This document shows, piece after piece, positions 36,489 to 45,709 of a stretch of DNA of 64,000 nucleotides. Location: assembly GCF_001761545.1 (NCBI RefSeq), contig NZ_CP017326.1, positions 868,001-932,000 of the forward strand. The letters are read 5' to 3'. Position numbers and translations under genes: made by a program. Every line of letters begins with the position of its first letter. The stretch's first letter is position 1. Below the pieces are notes generated by a model. It saw only the letters and a program-made list of their open reading frames with translations, was not told the origin of the DNA and searched no databases. The DNA is from Weissella soli (GTDB taxonomy: Bacteria; Bacillota; Bacilli; Lactobacillales; Lactobacillaceae).

Positions 36489-37360
36489 TAGTCACGCCCC
36501 AATCGTTGTAAAATATCTGCCGTTTCCGCTTCATCAAGTGGTAAAATCGGCAAGCGCGTTGTGTTAGCCACCAAACCATCTAAGGCCAGCACGGCCTTGA
36601 CCGGTGCTGGAGATGGATAGGCAAACAAAGCGTTCATCCGTGGTGTCAACCACCGTTGTAAACGGCCAGCCTCTTGGATATCACCTGCTGCCAATGCTTG
36701 ATAGAGGGCCGTAATTTCAGGGCTGTACAGATGTGCAGCCACTGAAATGGTCCCCGTGGCACCGATCGCCTTGACTGCTAATGTTTGTGCATCCTCACCT
36801 GAGTAGACATAAAAGTCGGCTGGTGCATGTTCGACCAGATAAGCAATATCATCAATGGTGGTGACTTGCTTCACCGCATTAATATTAGGGTGTTGCGCTA
36901 AGGTGATCACTGACTCATTCGTCAACCCAACAGCAGAACGGCCGGGGATGTTATACAACATCACTGGGACAGTGGCGGCATCAGCGATGGCGCTAAAGTG
37001 CGCAATCATCCCCTTTTGACTGGGCTTACTATAATATGGGGTCACGGCCAACAGCGCATCAACCCCACTAATAGCACTGACTTCCGCAGCCAAAGCAACT
37101 GAATTAGCTGTGTTGTTGTCCCCGACATTGGCAATAACCGGGCCACGATCACCGACGAAGGCCGCGAAATGTGCATATAATGCCAACTTTTCAGCATGGG
37201 TCAACGTTGGTGACTCACCAGTGGTCCCACCAATCACAAAGCCTTGCGTACCTTCTGCCAGTAACTTGTCCGTTAAGGCATCCAGTGCCGGATAATCAAT
37301 CGTATCTTCCGTGGTAAACGGCGTGATAATTGCCGTAATCAATTCAATATCGTTATACAT
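36488..37360 (-). CDS. dapA: 4-hydroxy-tetrahydrodipicolinate synthase
   Basis: 290 residues of the TIM-barrel lyase family: AIITPF near 10, GGTTGESPTLTHAEK near 43, YNIPGRSAVGL near 133 with the catalytic Tyr, and the Schiff-base Lys in AVKQVTT near 158. It condenses aspartate semialdehyde with pyruvate. GGAG overlaps the end of the upstream deacetylase gene, so translation is coupled. Confidence 0.95.
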   Translation of the reverse strand: MYNDIELITAIITPFTTEDTIDYPALDALTDKLLAEGTQGFVIGGTTGESPTLTHAEKLALYAHFAAFVGDRGPVIANVGDNNTANSVALAAEVSAISGVDALLAVTPYYSKPSQKGMIAHFSAIADAATVPVMLYNIPGRSAVGLTNESVITLAQHPNINAVKQVTTIDDIAYLVEHAPADFYVYSGEDAQTLAVKAIGATGTISVAAHLYSPEITALYQALAAGDIQEAGRLQRWLTPRMNALFAYPSPAPVKAVLALDGLVANTTRLPILPLDEAETADILQRLGRD

Positions 37361-37361
37361 G

Positions 37362-38513
37362 TTATTGCTCCATTCGATAATTCAAAAAGCCAACCATCGC
37401 ATCTACCCCAGCCGCTAAAGCCCCTTCATTGGGACTCATTTTGGCATGATGTAGGGGATGGTCTGGATCACCAACGCCTAACCAAAACATCACCCCAGGA
37501 AATTGCTGTAGTAAGAAGCCAAAGTCCTCACCCGTCATCGCTGGCGCAATATCTGCAAAAGCGACCGTGGGATCTGCTTGAAAGTAATCAATCATGAGTT
37601 GCGCCAATGTCGCATCGTTTTCGACGGGCATATACCCACCTTGAATCAGTTCCAAATCAACCTGCACGCCATACATCGTGCCAATGGCCTCAGCAATTGT
37701 GCGGACACGCTGTTGCATGTTTACCAAATTCGTTTGTGTAAAGGCGCGAATCGTGCCATCTAGATGGGCCGTTTCCGCAATAATATTACCGGCGGTACCT
37801 GCTTGGAAGGTCCCCAGTGTCACCACGCCTCCTTGAACAGGATCGACATTGCGCGACACCACTGTTTGTACCTGACTGACAAACGCTGCGCCGGCGACGA
37901 TGGCATCATTGCTATCTTGTGGGAAGGCTGCATGGCCACCCTTTCCGGTAAAGGTCACATGAATTTCAGTAGTCCCCGCAAACAAGGTCCCCGGCCGAGT
38001 CGCAATTTGACCAGTCGGTAACTGTGGATTGTCATGTAGCCCGTAGAATTCATCTGGGCGCCATTCACCACTAAAGACCCCTAAATCGTAGACATGTTTA
38101 CCCCCAAAGTCAGCTTCCTCAGCCGGTTGGAAAAAGAAAATTAAATTGTCTTTCGGTTGTTGTTCGGCAAAGTATGCTAGAATCCCCAGCCCAACAGTCA
38201 TATGAATATCATGACCACATGCATGCATGACCCCGGCATGCCGGGAACTAAAGGGTAAGCCCGTAGCCTCTTCAATCGGCAACGCATCCATGTCCGCCCT
38301 GTAACCGATCGTGCGGGTAGGGTGGGTTCCCTGCAGGCGTACCAAAATTGCAGTGGGCACTTCTGGCACAGTTCGAATAGTTAACCAATCTTGATTCAAT
38401 TGGCTAATTTCATTTAACAAGTACCGGTGTGTTTCATATTCTTGTAACGCTAATTCGGGCATGGCATGGAGTGCACGACGCACCCGAATTAGTTCTTCAG
38501 TTGTCCATACCAT
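37362..38513 (-). CDS. N-acetyldiaminopimelate deacetylase (M20 family, YkuR/DapL type)
   Basis: 383 residues of the M20D amidohydrolase family: HAMPELALQEYET near 15, YRADMDALPIEE near 71, the metal ligands MHACGHDIHMT near 92, QPAEEADFGG near 126, and a C-terminal HHAKMSPNE. In the acetylase branch this enzyme removes acetate to give LL-diaminopimelate. Generic hippurate-type hydrolases look alike, but position between dapH and dapA decides the role. AGGAG precedes the ATG. Confidence 0.88.
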   Translation of the reverse strand: MVWTTEELIRVRRALHAMPELALQEYETHRYLLNEISQLNQDWLTIRTVPEVPTAILVRLQGTHPTRTIGYRADMDALPIEEATGLPFSSRHAGVMHACGHDIHMTVGLGILAYFAEQQPKDNLIFFFQPAEEADFGGKHVYDLGVFSGEWRPDEFYGLHDNPQLPTGQIATRPGTLFAGTTEIHVTFTGKGGHAAFPQDSNDAIVAGAAFVSQVQTVVSRNVDPVQGGVVTLGTFQAGTAGNIIAETAHLDGTIRAFTQTNLVNMQQRVRTIAEAIGTMYGVQVDLELIQGGYMPVENDATLAQLMIDYFQADPTVAFADIAPAMTGEDFGFLLQQFPGVMFWLGVGDPDHPLHHAKMSPNEGALAAGVDAMVGFLNYRMEQ

Positions 38514-38523
38514 GCAGATGCTC

Positions 38524-39231
38524 CTAATCTAGTGTGCGCAAGGCATCGATCAAAGCCGTCTTAGCTTCCGTCTTAGCATCAATTTCCTTGATGACCCGGG
38601 CAGGTACTCCAGCCACCACAGTATGTGCTGGCACATCTTTGGTCACAATCGCACCAGCCGCAACTACGGCACCCTCGCCAACATGGACACCCTCGATGAC
38701 CACCGCATTGGCACCAACTAAGACGTTATCTTCAATAATCACCGGTGTGGCTGACGCTGGCTCAACGACACCAGCTAGGACGGCGCCGGCACCAATATGA
38801 CTATGCTTACCGACGATGGCACGACCACCCAAAACGGCCCCCATATCGATCATGGTCCCTGCGCCAACTTCCGCCCCGATATTGATGATAGCACCCATCA
38901 TAATCACCGCATTATCACCGATGCGGACTTGTTCACGGATCACAGCGCCTGGTTCAATGCGGGCCTTGATATCATCGTAGTCCAACAAGGGTACCCCTGA
39001 ATTACGGGCCAAGATTTCAAGATGGCTTTGCGTAATCGCTGGACTTGCTAATAACGGCCGAATGACTGCCAAATCACCAAAAAGCACGCCCGTTGACACT
39101 TCTAGAAATGCCTCCACGCCATCAGGAATTTCCAAACCAGTTAATTCACCAGCAATGTACACCTTAACCGGCGTTTTCTTGGGTGCGGTTGCAATATAGT
39201 TAATGATTGATTGTGCATCTAGTTCTGCCAT
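38524..39231 (-). CDS. dapH: Tetrahydrodipicolinate N-acetyltransferase
   Basis: 235 residues. An alpha/beta N-terminal part (to about 90) is followed by a left-handed beta-helix of hexapeptide repeats ([20 protein letters not shown] onward) as in DapH/YkuQ. It uses acetyl-CoA, marking the acetylated branch of DAP synthesis, rather than the succinyl branch; the protein is shorter than succinyl-type DapD. Lies between lysA and the deacetylase gene. Confidence 0.93.
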   Translation of the reverse strand: MAELDAQSIINYIATAPKKTPVKVYIAGELTGLEIPDGVEAFLEVSTGVLFGDLAVIRPLLASPAITQSHLEILARNSGVPLLDYDDIKARIEPGAVIREQVRIGDNAVIMMGAIINIGAEVGAGTMIDMGAVLGGRAIVGKHSHIGAGAVLAGVVEPASATPVIIEDNVLVGANAVVIEGVHVGEGAVVAAGAIVTKDVPAHTVVAGVPARVIKEIDAKTEAKTALIDALRTLD

Positions 39232-39258
39232 GTTATTTCTCCACTTTCTTCTATAATA

Positions 39259-40545
39259 TTAAATGTAATGCCGGTCCAAGCGCAGGATGTCGGAATAAGT
39301 TTGACGCGCAACCACTTCCTTGGCCTCGCCATCTTCCACGAAGACAACGGCTGGAATCGGGTTACGATTGTAATTTGAAGCCATTGAGTAACCATAGGCA
39401 CCCGTTGAAAGAACAGCTAGGACATCCCCGGGCTTTGTCTTAGGCAAGGCTTGTTGCCAGACCAAAACATCCCCCGATTCACAGTACTTACCCGCAACCC
39501 GCACGACCTGTTCCGTTGGCGCGTCTAGTTGATCAACCAACACCGCCTCATAATTGGCCTGGTACATTGCTGGTCGAATATTATCACCCATGCCCCCATC
39601 AACGGCCAAATACGAACGAATGCCAGGTACATCCTTGCGTGAGCCAATCGTGTACAAGGTCGTCCCAGCCTCACCAACGATTGAGCGGCCAGGTTCAATC
39701 CAAATGGCCGGCATCGGCATGCCATAGGCACCCGTCTTTTCCCGAATCTTAGCGATGATGGCCGTGACAAATTCACTAGCCGGCTTAGGGTGATCTTCGT
39801 CGGTATAGCGAATACCAAAGCCACCACCGGTATTAATCACTTCAGGATCAAAGCCCCAATCATGGACGATAGCCACTAATTTTTCAGCAGCAGCTTCAAA
39901 CCCCGTGACATCAAAAATTTGTGAGCCGATGTGAGCATGCACACCCAGCACATGCAATGACGCGGTCCCGCTGGCGATATGGTAAGCTTCTTCAGCTTGA
40001 CCGCTGTCGACATCAAAGCCAAATTTTGAATCAGTCTGACCAGTTTGAATAAATTCATGGGTATGGGCTTCAATACCTGGTGTGATACGCAGCAAAATAT
40101 TTTGCACGATACCCCGTTCAGCAGCCAATTCAGATAACATGTTCAATTCATAAAGGTTATCTACGATAATTGTCCCTAGACCATTGTCTAAGGCCATGAT
40201 TAATTCAGCTTCCGACTTGTTATTACCATTAAATGACACATGGGCCATTGGATAGTTCGCATTCAAAGCCGTGGCAATTTCACCGCCGGAAACAACATCC
40301 AGATGAATCCCTTCCTGGGCGGCAATTTCGTACATCGCCGTTGTCGCAAAGGCCTTGGAAGCAAAACTCACCACGTAATCAATCTGTTCTTCATCAAACA
40401 CTTGCTGGAAGGCGCGCATCGACTGTCGAATTTTCGTCACGTCATAGACGTAGAGCGGTGTTTGAAATTCAGCTGCCAATGCATTCGCCGTGATCCCACC
40501 GATGCTCAATTCGCCTTCTTCACTTACTTCATAAGGGGTTGTCAT
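39259..40545 (-). CDS. lysA: Diaminopimelate decarboxylase
   Basis: 428 residues, fold III PLP enzyme. PLP-Lys in VSFASKAFATTAMY near residue 62, GGGFGIRYTDEDHP near 242, EPGRSIVGEAG near 288 and the C-terminal CESGDVL near 353 with the catalytic Cys. It converts meso-DAP to lysine, the final step. AAGGAG precedes the ATG; 17 nt after alr. Confidence 0.96.
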   Translation of the reverse strand: MTTPYEVSEEGELSIGGITANALAAEFQTPLYVYDVTKIRQSMRAFQQVFDEEQIDYVVSFASKAFATTAMYEIAAQEGIHLDVVSGGEIATALNANYPMAHVSFNGNNKSEAELIMALDNGLGTIIVDNLYELNMLSELAAERGIVQNILLRITPGIEAHTHEFIQTGQTDSKFGFDVDSGQAEEAYHIASGTASLHVLGVHAHIGSQIFDVTGFEAAAEKLVAIVHDWGFDPEVINTGGGFGIRYTDEDHPKPASEFVTAIIAKIREKTGAYGMPMPAIWIEPGRSIVGEAGTTLYTIGSRKDVPGIRSYLAVDGGMGDNIRPAMYQANYEAVLVDQLDAPTEQVVRVAGKYCESGDVLVWQQALPKTKPGDVLAVLSTGAYGYSMASNYNRNPIPAVVFVEDGEAKEVVARQTYSDILRLDRHYI

Positions 40546-40562
40546 ATCTGTTCTCCTTCTAA

Positions 40563-41675
40563 CTAATCAACGAGTTCACGCTTGATACGTTCTTGTAATG
40601 AGGTGGTTACCACCCACGGTGCCAAGCCCGCATGGTCACTAAAATCTTCAAGGGTGTTTTCTAACCCACCGTTTTTACCAATAAATGTGACCTTAGTGCC
40701 AACGGGAACCTCTTCTGGTAGTGAGACCATGAGTTGATCCATGGCAATCTGGCCGACGATGCGTGCCCGCTGACCATTGATGATGACCCCGAAATCTTGT
40801 AGGTTCCGTGATAAGCCATCCCCATAACCAATTGGGACTGTGCCAATCCACTCACCAGCATGGGTTGTATACGTATGCGAGTATGAGACGCCGACACCGG
40901 CTGGCATTTGCTTGACATAGACTAACGCACTTTCGAGTCCAAGGACTGGTTCCAGATAATTGGCTGGTCGCACTTGCCCCCGGGATGGTTCAACGCCATA
41001 GACCACGGTGCCAACGCGCACCACATCCGTAGGAATTTCATCGGCGTGATACATGGCGGCCCCTGAATTCGCGATATGCACCATAGGAGGTAATTCAATC
41101 CCCGCGGTCAACCGTTCCCAATTAGCCAATTGATAATGAAAATAATCATTGTTAAGGGAATCAGATTCTGCAAAGTGTGTCATAATCGCTTGGTAAACGA
41201 AATAATCAGGTGCGCCTTTAATGTAATCAATCAATTCATGTAACGCTTCTTGCGACCGGACACCAATGCGGGTCATGCCCGTATCCACTGCGACGTTGAT
41301 CAGGAGGCGCGTCCGGCCGTCCATCACCGCCTGTGCTTGTTCAAGCCAAGCCAGATCACTCACGGTTGCCATAATATTATTCTCTGCCATGACTTGCGCA
41401 TACTTTGGATCAACGATGCCCATAATCAAGATTGGCATGGCGATTCCCGCTTCACGTAAGGCCAACGCCTCTTCCAAAATGGCCACGCCAATTCCGTCTA
41501 CTCCAGCGCGTTCTGCTGCCTGGCCCATTTCCAAGAGGCCATAGCCATACGCATTGGCCTTCAGAGCGAGAAAAATCATACGCGCACCTGTCGCCTGTCG
41601 TACTTCATTAACGTTATGGGTGACTGCGTGCTGCGAAATTGTAATTTTTGTTGGTCTTGAATATCCGACTACCAT
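40563..41675 (-). CDS. alr: Alanine racemase
   Basis: 370 residues from the ATG at 41675; the frame is open upstream through the riboswitch terminator, which is not coding. PLP-Lys lies in LALKANAYGYG near 42, catalytic Tyr in YSHTYTT near 268, and the Arg of RIGVRSQ near 138. It makes D-alanine for peptidoglycan and teichoic acids. It is the first gene after the lysine riboswitch, so D-Ala supply appears tied to lysine level. Only GGGG serves as SD. Confidence 0.95.
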   Translation of the reverse strand: MVVGYSRPTKITISQHAVTHNVNEVRQATGARMIFLALKANAYGYGLLEMGQAAERAGVDGIGVAILEEALALREAGIAMPILIMGIVDPKYAQVMAENNIMATVSDLAWLEQAQAVMDGRTRLLINVAVDTGMTRIGVRSQEALHELIDYIKGAPDYFVYQAIMTHFAESDSLNNDYFHYQLANWERLTAGIELPPMVHIANSGAAMYHADEIPTDVVRVGTVVYGVEPSRGQVRPANYLEPVLGLESALVYVKQMPAGVGVSYSHTYTTHAGEWIGTVPIGYGDGLSRNLQDFGVIINGQRARIVGQIAMDQLMVSLPEEVPVGTKVTFIGKNGGLENTLEDFSDHAGLAPWVVTTSLQERIKRELVD

Positions 41676-41731
41676 GTGTTTGCCCCATTCATTATTTTTT
41701 GTTTGAAGAAGCACGTGCACGCTCAGGGTAC

Positions 41732-41777
41732 AAAAAAACGTCCATGAGTGTGCACTGCCGCACAGCCTCATGAACGC
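41732..41777 (-). terminator. Lysine riboswitch expression-platform terminator
   Basis: Outer arms GCGTTCATGAG/CTCATGGACGT and an inner stem GTGC/GCAC form one long hairpin followed by T7 on the minus strand, 57 nt before alr. Confidence 0.85.
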
Positions 41778-41804
41778 ATAAAAAATCGTTAACGTGGACC
41801 ATCC

Positions 41805-41967
41805 GATAGCACTCCGCTGGGTTACAGCGACAGTCCGTTAACTATTCATTAACGGCCCAATTAATTTGCTGCCACACAAATCAATTTCGGCAAAATCCCC
41901 TTTCACTTCATTTCAACACCATTGGCATGGTTCCATGAACTTACTCTTGTCTTTCGCGACCTCTATC
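41805..41967 (-). promoter_or_regulatory. Lysine riboswitch (L-box)
   Basis: The minus-strand RNA starts GATAGAGGTCGCG and closes with GGAGTGCTATC, forming P1 (41963-41967 with 41805-41809). Between are the L-box blocks: AAGAGTA, GTGAAAGGGGA, TGCCGAA, and ACTGTCGC. Lysine binding should favour the downstream terminator and shut the alr-lysA-dap operon. Confidence 0.95.
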
Positions 41968-41985
41968 AAACATTAAGTTGTAATG

Positions 41986-42014
41986 AGAATAACACGCATT
42001 AAAATGAGTGTCAA
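41986..42014 (-). promoter_or_regulatory. Promoter of the lysine operon
   Basis: Consensus TTGACA (42009-42014), 17-nt spacer, TATTCT (41986-41991) with TG one base upstream, on the minus strand. Confidence 0.85.
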
Positions 42015-42016
42015 TC

Positions 42017-42045
42017 TTGACATTTTAATTTTCTTACTCTTAAAT
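42017..42045 (+). promoter_or_regulatory. Aspartokinase promoter, back-to-back with the lysine operon promoter
   Basis: TTGACA (42017-42022), 17-nt spacer, TTAAAT (42040-42045). The two -35 boxes are only 2 nt apart and form the palindrome TGTCAATCTTGACA. Confidence 0.6.
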
Positions 42046-42079
42046 AGACTTCAATACATTCCCAAAAGGACTTAAGCAC

Positions 42080-43435
42080 ATGAAAGTTATTAAATTTGGG
42101 GGAACTTCACTAGCTGATGGCCCCCAATTAGAGAAAGTTATCGCCATCATTGATGCTGATGCAACCCGCCAAGTAGTGACTGTATCAGCTCCCGGCAAGC
42201 GTTTTTCCGGCGACACCAAAGTCACTGATCTATTGTTGCAATACGCGCAAGCTGCCATCAACGGCGATGATACGCAAGCCATCGTGGCTGAAATTGCAGC
42301 GCGTTATCAAGCAATTGCGACCTATTTCCACGTCGATAGTACTGCCATCATGCCCAAAATTATTGAGCAATTACAGCATTTGGCCAAACAGCACTACCCT
42401 TCGTTTGATTACCTCTACGCCGCTTTTGCTGGGCACGGTGAACTATTGAATGCCCAACTAATCGCATTTATTTTACAGGCAACTGGCCATAATGCTCGTT
42501 TTGTATCACCCAAAGAACTTGGTATGCAGACAACGGGTGCCCCCCGTGCCGCCACGCTAGCTGAAATCAGTTACCAAAAAATGGCTTGGTTTACACTGGC
42601 CAGTGATGAAATCATCGTGGTCCCCGGCTTCTTTGCCTACGACGAACATGGTTACATGAATACCTTTAAACGTGGTGGTTCAGACATTACGGGGGCCATT
42701 TTGGCACGTGGGTTGAAGGCTACTGTCTACGAAAATTTCACAGACGTGTCTTCAATCTATGCTGTCAGTCCAAAAATCGTGGCCAATCCTGCCCCCATCG
42801 CGAAAATGACGTATCGTGAAATGCGTGAACTGGCCTACGCGGGTTTTGCCGTTTTCAGCGATGAGGCAATTGTCCCGGTTATTAAGGCGGGCATCCCAAT
42901 CAACGTCCGTAACACCAACGAACCAGCAGCACCGGGCACCCTCATTGTGCCCGAAAATGAAATTGCGACGACCCACGCCATTACGGGGATTGCCAGCGAC
43001 GATCGGTTTGCAACGTTGTATCTACACCGCTACTTGCTCAATAAGGAAATTGGCTTCACCCGACGCCTGTTAGATATCTTGTATCGACATGGCATCTCAT
43101 ATGAGCATATGCCGACCGGAATTGATGATTTATCGATTATTTTCGATAAGTCACTCACTTCACGTGCCCAATTTGAAGCCATGATTGCTGACATTCGCAC
43201 AGAAATCCAGCCCGATATTTTAGAATGGCATACCGATTACGCCTTGATCATGGTCGTTGGTGAGGGGATGCAAGAAATGCACGGTGCCGTCGCTAACATC
43301 ATCGAACCGCTCACTGAAGCTGGCATCAATATTTCGATGGTCAACCAAGGAGCTTCACGGATTAGCGTGATGCTTGGTTTGCCTGCTGATCAAGTGGATG
43401 CCGCCGTGAAAGTAATTTATGAACAAGTTTACTAA
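42080..43435 (+). CDS. lysC: Aspartokinase
   Basis: 451 residues. Kinase motif KFGGTSLA (5-12), FKRGGSDITGA near 195 for substrate and nucleotide, and two C-terminal ACT domains (from about 305, with INISMVNQGASRISVMLGL near 415). It phosphorylates aspartate, the entry to lysine, threonine and methionine. The 451-residue length is the monofunctional LysC/ThrA-like type. It is divergent from the lysine operon and its short leader (about 30 nt) lacks a riboswitch, so lysine control would have to be allosteric. Confidence 0.94.
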   Translation: MKVIKFGGTSLADGPQLEKVIAIIDADATRQVVTVSAPGKRFSGDTKVTDLLLQYAQAAINGDDTQAIVAEIAARYQAIATYFHVDSTAIMPKIIEQLQHLAKQHYPSFDYLYAAFAGHGELLNAQLIAFILQATGHNARFVSPKELGMQTTGAPRAATLAEISYQKMAWFTLASDEIIVVPGFFAYDEHGYMNTFKRGGSDITGAILARGLKATVYENFTDVSSIYAVSPKIVANPAPIAKMTYREMRELAYAGFAVFSDEAIVPVIKAGIPINVRNTNEPAAPGTLIVPENEIATTHAITGIASDDRFATLYLHRYLLNKEIGFTRRLLDILYRHGISYEHMPTGIDDLSIIFDKSLTSRAQFEAMIADIRTEIQPDILEWHTDYALIMVVGEGMQEMHGAVANIIEPLTEAGINISMVNQGASRISVMLGLPADQVDAAVKVIYEQVY

Positions 43436-43454
43436 CCTCTAACACGAAATCAAC

Positions 43455-43504
43455 AAAAACCCCTGATCGCGCCGCCTATTTTGCAGTGCGATCAGGGGTT
43501 TTTG
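43455..43504 (+). terminator. Terminator after aspartokinase gene
   Basis: AAAAACCCCTGATCGC and GCGATCAGGGGTTTTT form a long perfect stem with an 18-nt loop. Confidence 0.92.
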
Positions 43505-43749
43505 TTCGCATTATCATCAAACTAACACCGCTTAATTATGTTTGACAGCATCCTTAATTAAGCTTTATTTTCCCCCTTATCTTTGTTTTCTTTAAAAAAG
43601 ACAGTCAGGCTGCTCAAACATATAAAACTAAACTACAATATAGATAACAGTTGATCCCGCAATTTATAACCGACGGACAACAAATTTTATACAAATAACA
43701 AGACATTGATTGTGGTGACACAATGTTCATAAGAAAAGGAATAAGCGTA
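43505..43749 (+). other. Gene-free stretch upstream of oxidoreductase gene
   Basis: AT-rich and without a credible ORF. It holds an inverted repeat, GCTTAATTA (43530-43538) and TAATTAAGC (43555-43563), flanking a TTGACA (43542-43547), possibly a regulated promoter with TTATTT as a poor -10. I see nothing else in it. Confidence 0.3.
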
Positions 43750-44694
43750 ATGAAAGCTGCTATCATTAAAAATTTTGGAGACAAAACAGAGCTACAGGTT
43801 GTATCAGATTATCCAGCACCATCGATCAATGATGATCAAGTCCTCGTGGCTATCTCTGCGACGAGTGTCAATCCGATCGACTACAAAGCCCGGCAAGGAT
43901 TGCTTAGTGGTAGGTTTCAATGGCAATTTCCAGTGGTCCTTGGTTGGGACGTTGCAGGAGAAATCATCGCAATAGGAAAAAATGTCACCGATTTTTCAAT
44001 TGGTCAACGTGTCTTTGCTCGTCCTGCAAATGATGTGACTGGTCGCTTCGGATCTTACGCCGAATTCATGGCCGTTGATACCAACCAATTGGCTAAGATA
44101 CCTGATAATTTAACAGATTCTGAAGCCGCCGCCGTTCCTTTAGCTGGTGAGACCGCCCTCCAAATGTTACGGGCATTACAAATTGGCCCGGGTAAAAAGG
44201 TCTTAATTCAGGCTGGTGCTGGTGGTGTTGGTATTTTTGCTATCCAACTAGCAAAATTAATGGGAGCGCAAGTCGCCACCACTGTCAGTGGATCCAATAT
44301 TGCCTTAGTGCAACAATTGGGTGCTGATATTGCTATTGATTATCATAAGCATGCCATCCAAGATACCCTATCAGACTATGATGCTGTCTTAGATACGATT
44401 GGTGATATCGATGGTGGTATGGATATTTTATCGTCGGGTGGGCGCTTAATTACTATTTCTGCCAGTCTTTCACCGGAACAAACCCAACGGGCACAAAATG
44501 AAGCTAAAATAATTGCCACTGGCTGGCTACAACCAAACGGTCAAGACCTACAACAATTGGCAGATTATATCGCAAATGATCAGTTAAAAATAATCATTGA
44601 TTCACAATACCCGCTGACCACTAGTGGCATTCAAGCAGCCCATGCGCGCATCGAATCACATCACGCACGCGGAAAAATTATTATCAATTTGTAA
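43750..44694 (+). CDS. NADP-dependent quinone-type oxidoreductase (zinc-free MDR)
   Basis: 314 residues from the ATG at 43750 with AAGGA upstream. The medium-chain dehydrogenase pattern is clear: VNPIDYKARQG near 40, GWDVAGEI near 64, AGETALQML near 122, and the NADP loop QAGAGGVGIFAIQLA near 145. The catalytic zinc cysteines are absent, placing it with quinone reductase/zeta-crystallin-like enzymes that detoxify reactive carbonyls or quinones. Substrate unknown. It begins a plus-strand accessory cluster. Confidence 0.85.
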   Translation: MKAAIIKNFGDKTELQVVSDYPAPSINDDQVLVAISATSVNPIDYKARQGLLSGRFQWQFPVVLGWDVAGEIIAIGKNVTDFSIGQRVFARPANDVTGRFGSYAEFMAVDTNQLAKIPDNLTDSEAAAVPLAGETALQMLRALQIGPGKKVLIQAGAGGVGIFAIQLAKLMGAQVATTVSGSNIALVQQLGADIAIDYHKHAIQDTLSDYDAVLDTIGDIDGGMDILSSGGRLITISASLSPEQTQRAQNEAKIIATGWLQPNGQDLQQLADYIANDQLKIIIDSQYPLTTSGIQAAHARIESHHARGKIIINL

Positions 44695-44764
44695 AAAGTG
44701 CGCTAACAAATTCCCTTTTTTCAAGATCATCTGACCAAACAAGGTTACAAGGAAGGCCCATAAA

Positions 44765-45133
44765 ATGCGATTATGGCACGAGAAATTAATTAAGCAACTA
44801 CCCCGCCAACAACTCTTAGGGCAACATCGCGAATGTTGCGCTCTTCGTGGTGGTGGCTGGGGTAAAAAACACGCAACTGTCGACTATGTTTTTAAATATT
44901 CACCATACAAACTATTTCAATACCATGAATTAGTGATGCAAGAAATGCTTGCTCGGGGCTATGTTCCTAACCAAAATTGGTTTAATCCACTCTACCGCGG
45001 CACCAAAACACCAGCCTACTCTACGTTAGCTATCGTCGCGCTAACCACACCGATTTATCCTGAGCATAATGATGATTATTATGCTGAATGTATCGACAAT
45101 CTCTTGGGCAAAGGCATTGAACTTACTAAATAA
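44765..45133 (+). CDS. Pyrimidine dimer DNA glycosylase-like protein (TIGR02328/Pyr_excise)
   Basis: 122 residues starting MRLWHEKLI, with LPRQQLLGQHRECCALRG and GWGKKHATVDYVF as in the TIGR02328 proteins related to phage T4 endonuclease V. The T4 enzyme cuts at UV dimers using its N-terminal amine and a Glu; the conserved Glu in HREC (near 23) fits. GGAAGG precedes the ATG. No terminator separates it from the oxidoreductase gene 70 nt upstream. Activity on dimers is inferred from family only. Confidence 0.8.
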   Translation: MRLWHEKLIKQLPRQQLLGQHRECCALRGGGWGKKHATVDYVFKYSPYKLFQYHELVMQEMLARGYVPNQNWFNPLYRGTKTPAYSTLAIVALTTPIYPEHNDDYYAECIDNLLGKGIELTK

Positions 45134-45199
45134 GTCATTTTTTAATGCGTATTTTACGTGCAGATGGGACTCACGTTAAAAGCTATAAGGGGCGTAATC

Positions 45200-45541
45200 A
45201 TGCAAGAAATTTTAATCACTACGACTGAAAATGTTGCCGGCTATCATGTGACAGAGACTTATGGCGAAGTATTTGGCCTGACAACGCGGTCGCGTAATGT
45301 TTTTTCAACTATTGGGCAGTCCTTTAAAACGATTGTTGGTGGGGAAATCAAAGGATATACTAAATTACAACATGCTGCCCGTGATACTGCTATCAGACGT
45401 TTAAAGGATGAAGCGCGGGCATTGGGTGCTAATGCTGTTATCATGATGCGTTTTGATTCATCATCAGCAAGTATCGGTGACTCGGTCACAGCTTATGGTA
45501 CAGCTGTCCGCATCGAAAAAACAACGTTTAAGCATCCTTGA
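45200..45541 (+). CDS. YbjQ/UPF0145 family protein
   Basis: 113 residues from the ATG at 45200 with AAGGGG upstream. Family marks: [22 protein letters not shown] at the start, [20 protein letters not shown] near 45, and [15 protein letters not shown] near 73. Pentameric beta-rich proteins of unknown function, sometimes called heavy-metal-binding. Last gene of the plus-strand cluster. Confidence 0.85.
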   Translation: MQEILITTTENVAGYHVTETYGEVFGLTTRSRNVFSTIGQSFKTIVGGEIKGYTKLQHAARDTAIRRLKDEARALGANAVIMMRFDSSSASIGDSVTAYGTAVRIEKTTFKHP

Positions 45542-45554
45542 GATATTAGATTAA

Positions 45555-45592
45555 GAGCCAAGCAGCTGTTGCTACTTGGCTCTTTTCTTTTT
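45555..45592 (+). terminator. Terminator after ybjQ-like gene
   Basis: GAGCCAAG/CTTGGCTC stem followed by TTTTCTTTTT. Confidence 0.85.
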
Positions 45593-45709
45593 ATAAAAAT
45601 ACCAGATACAGGACAACAGTGACAAGTTCCTGCATGTTGATCTACTTCAACCCGTTTTTATATCTTTTAAGCTCTAAGTTTTGTCCAATTTGCCCATCTA
45701 GGAGTTGGA
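45593..45709. other. Non-coding gap
   Basis: No ORF, hairpin or promoter stands out between the terminator and the acetyltransferase remnant. Confidence 0.4.

Noticed and set aside
41676-41771. 5' extension of the alr frame
   Set aside because: It would be coded by the riboswitch terminator and has no SD.
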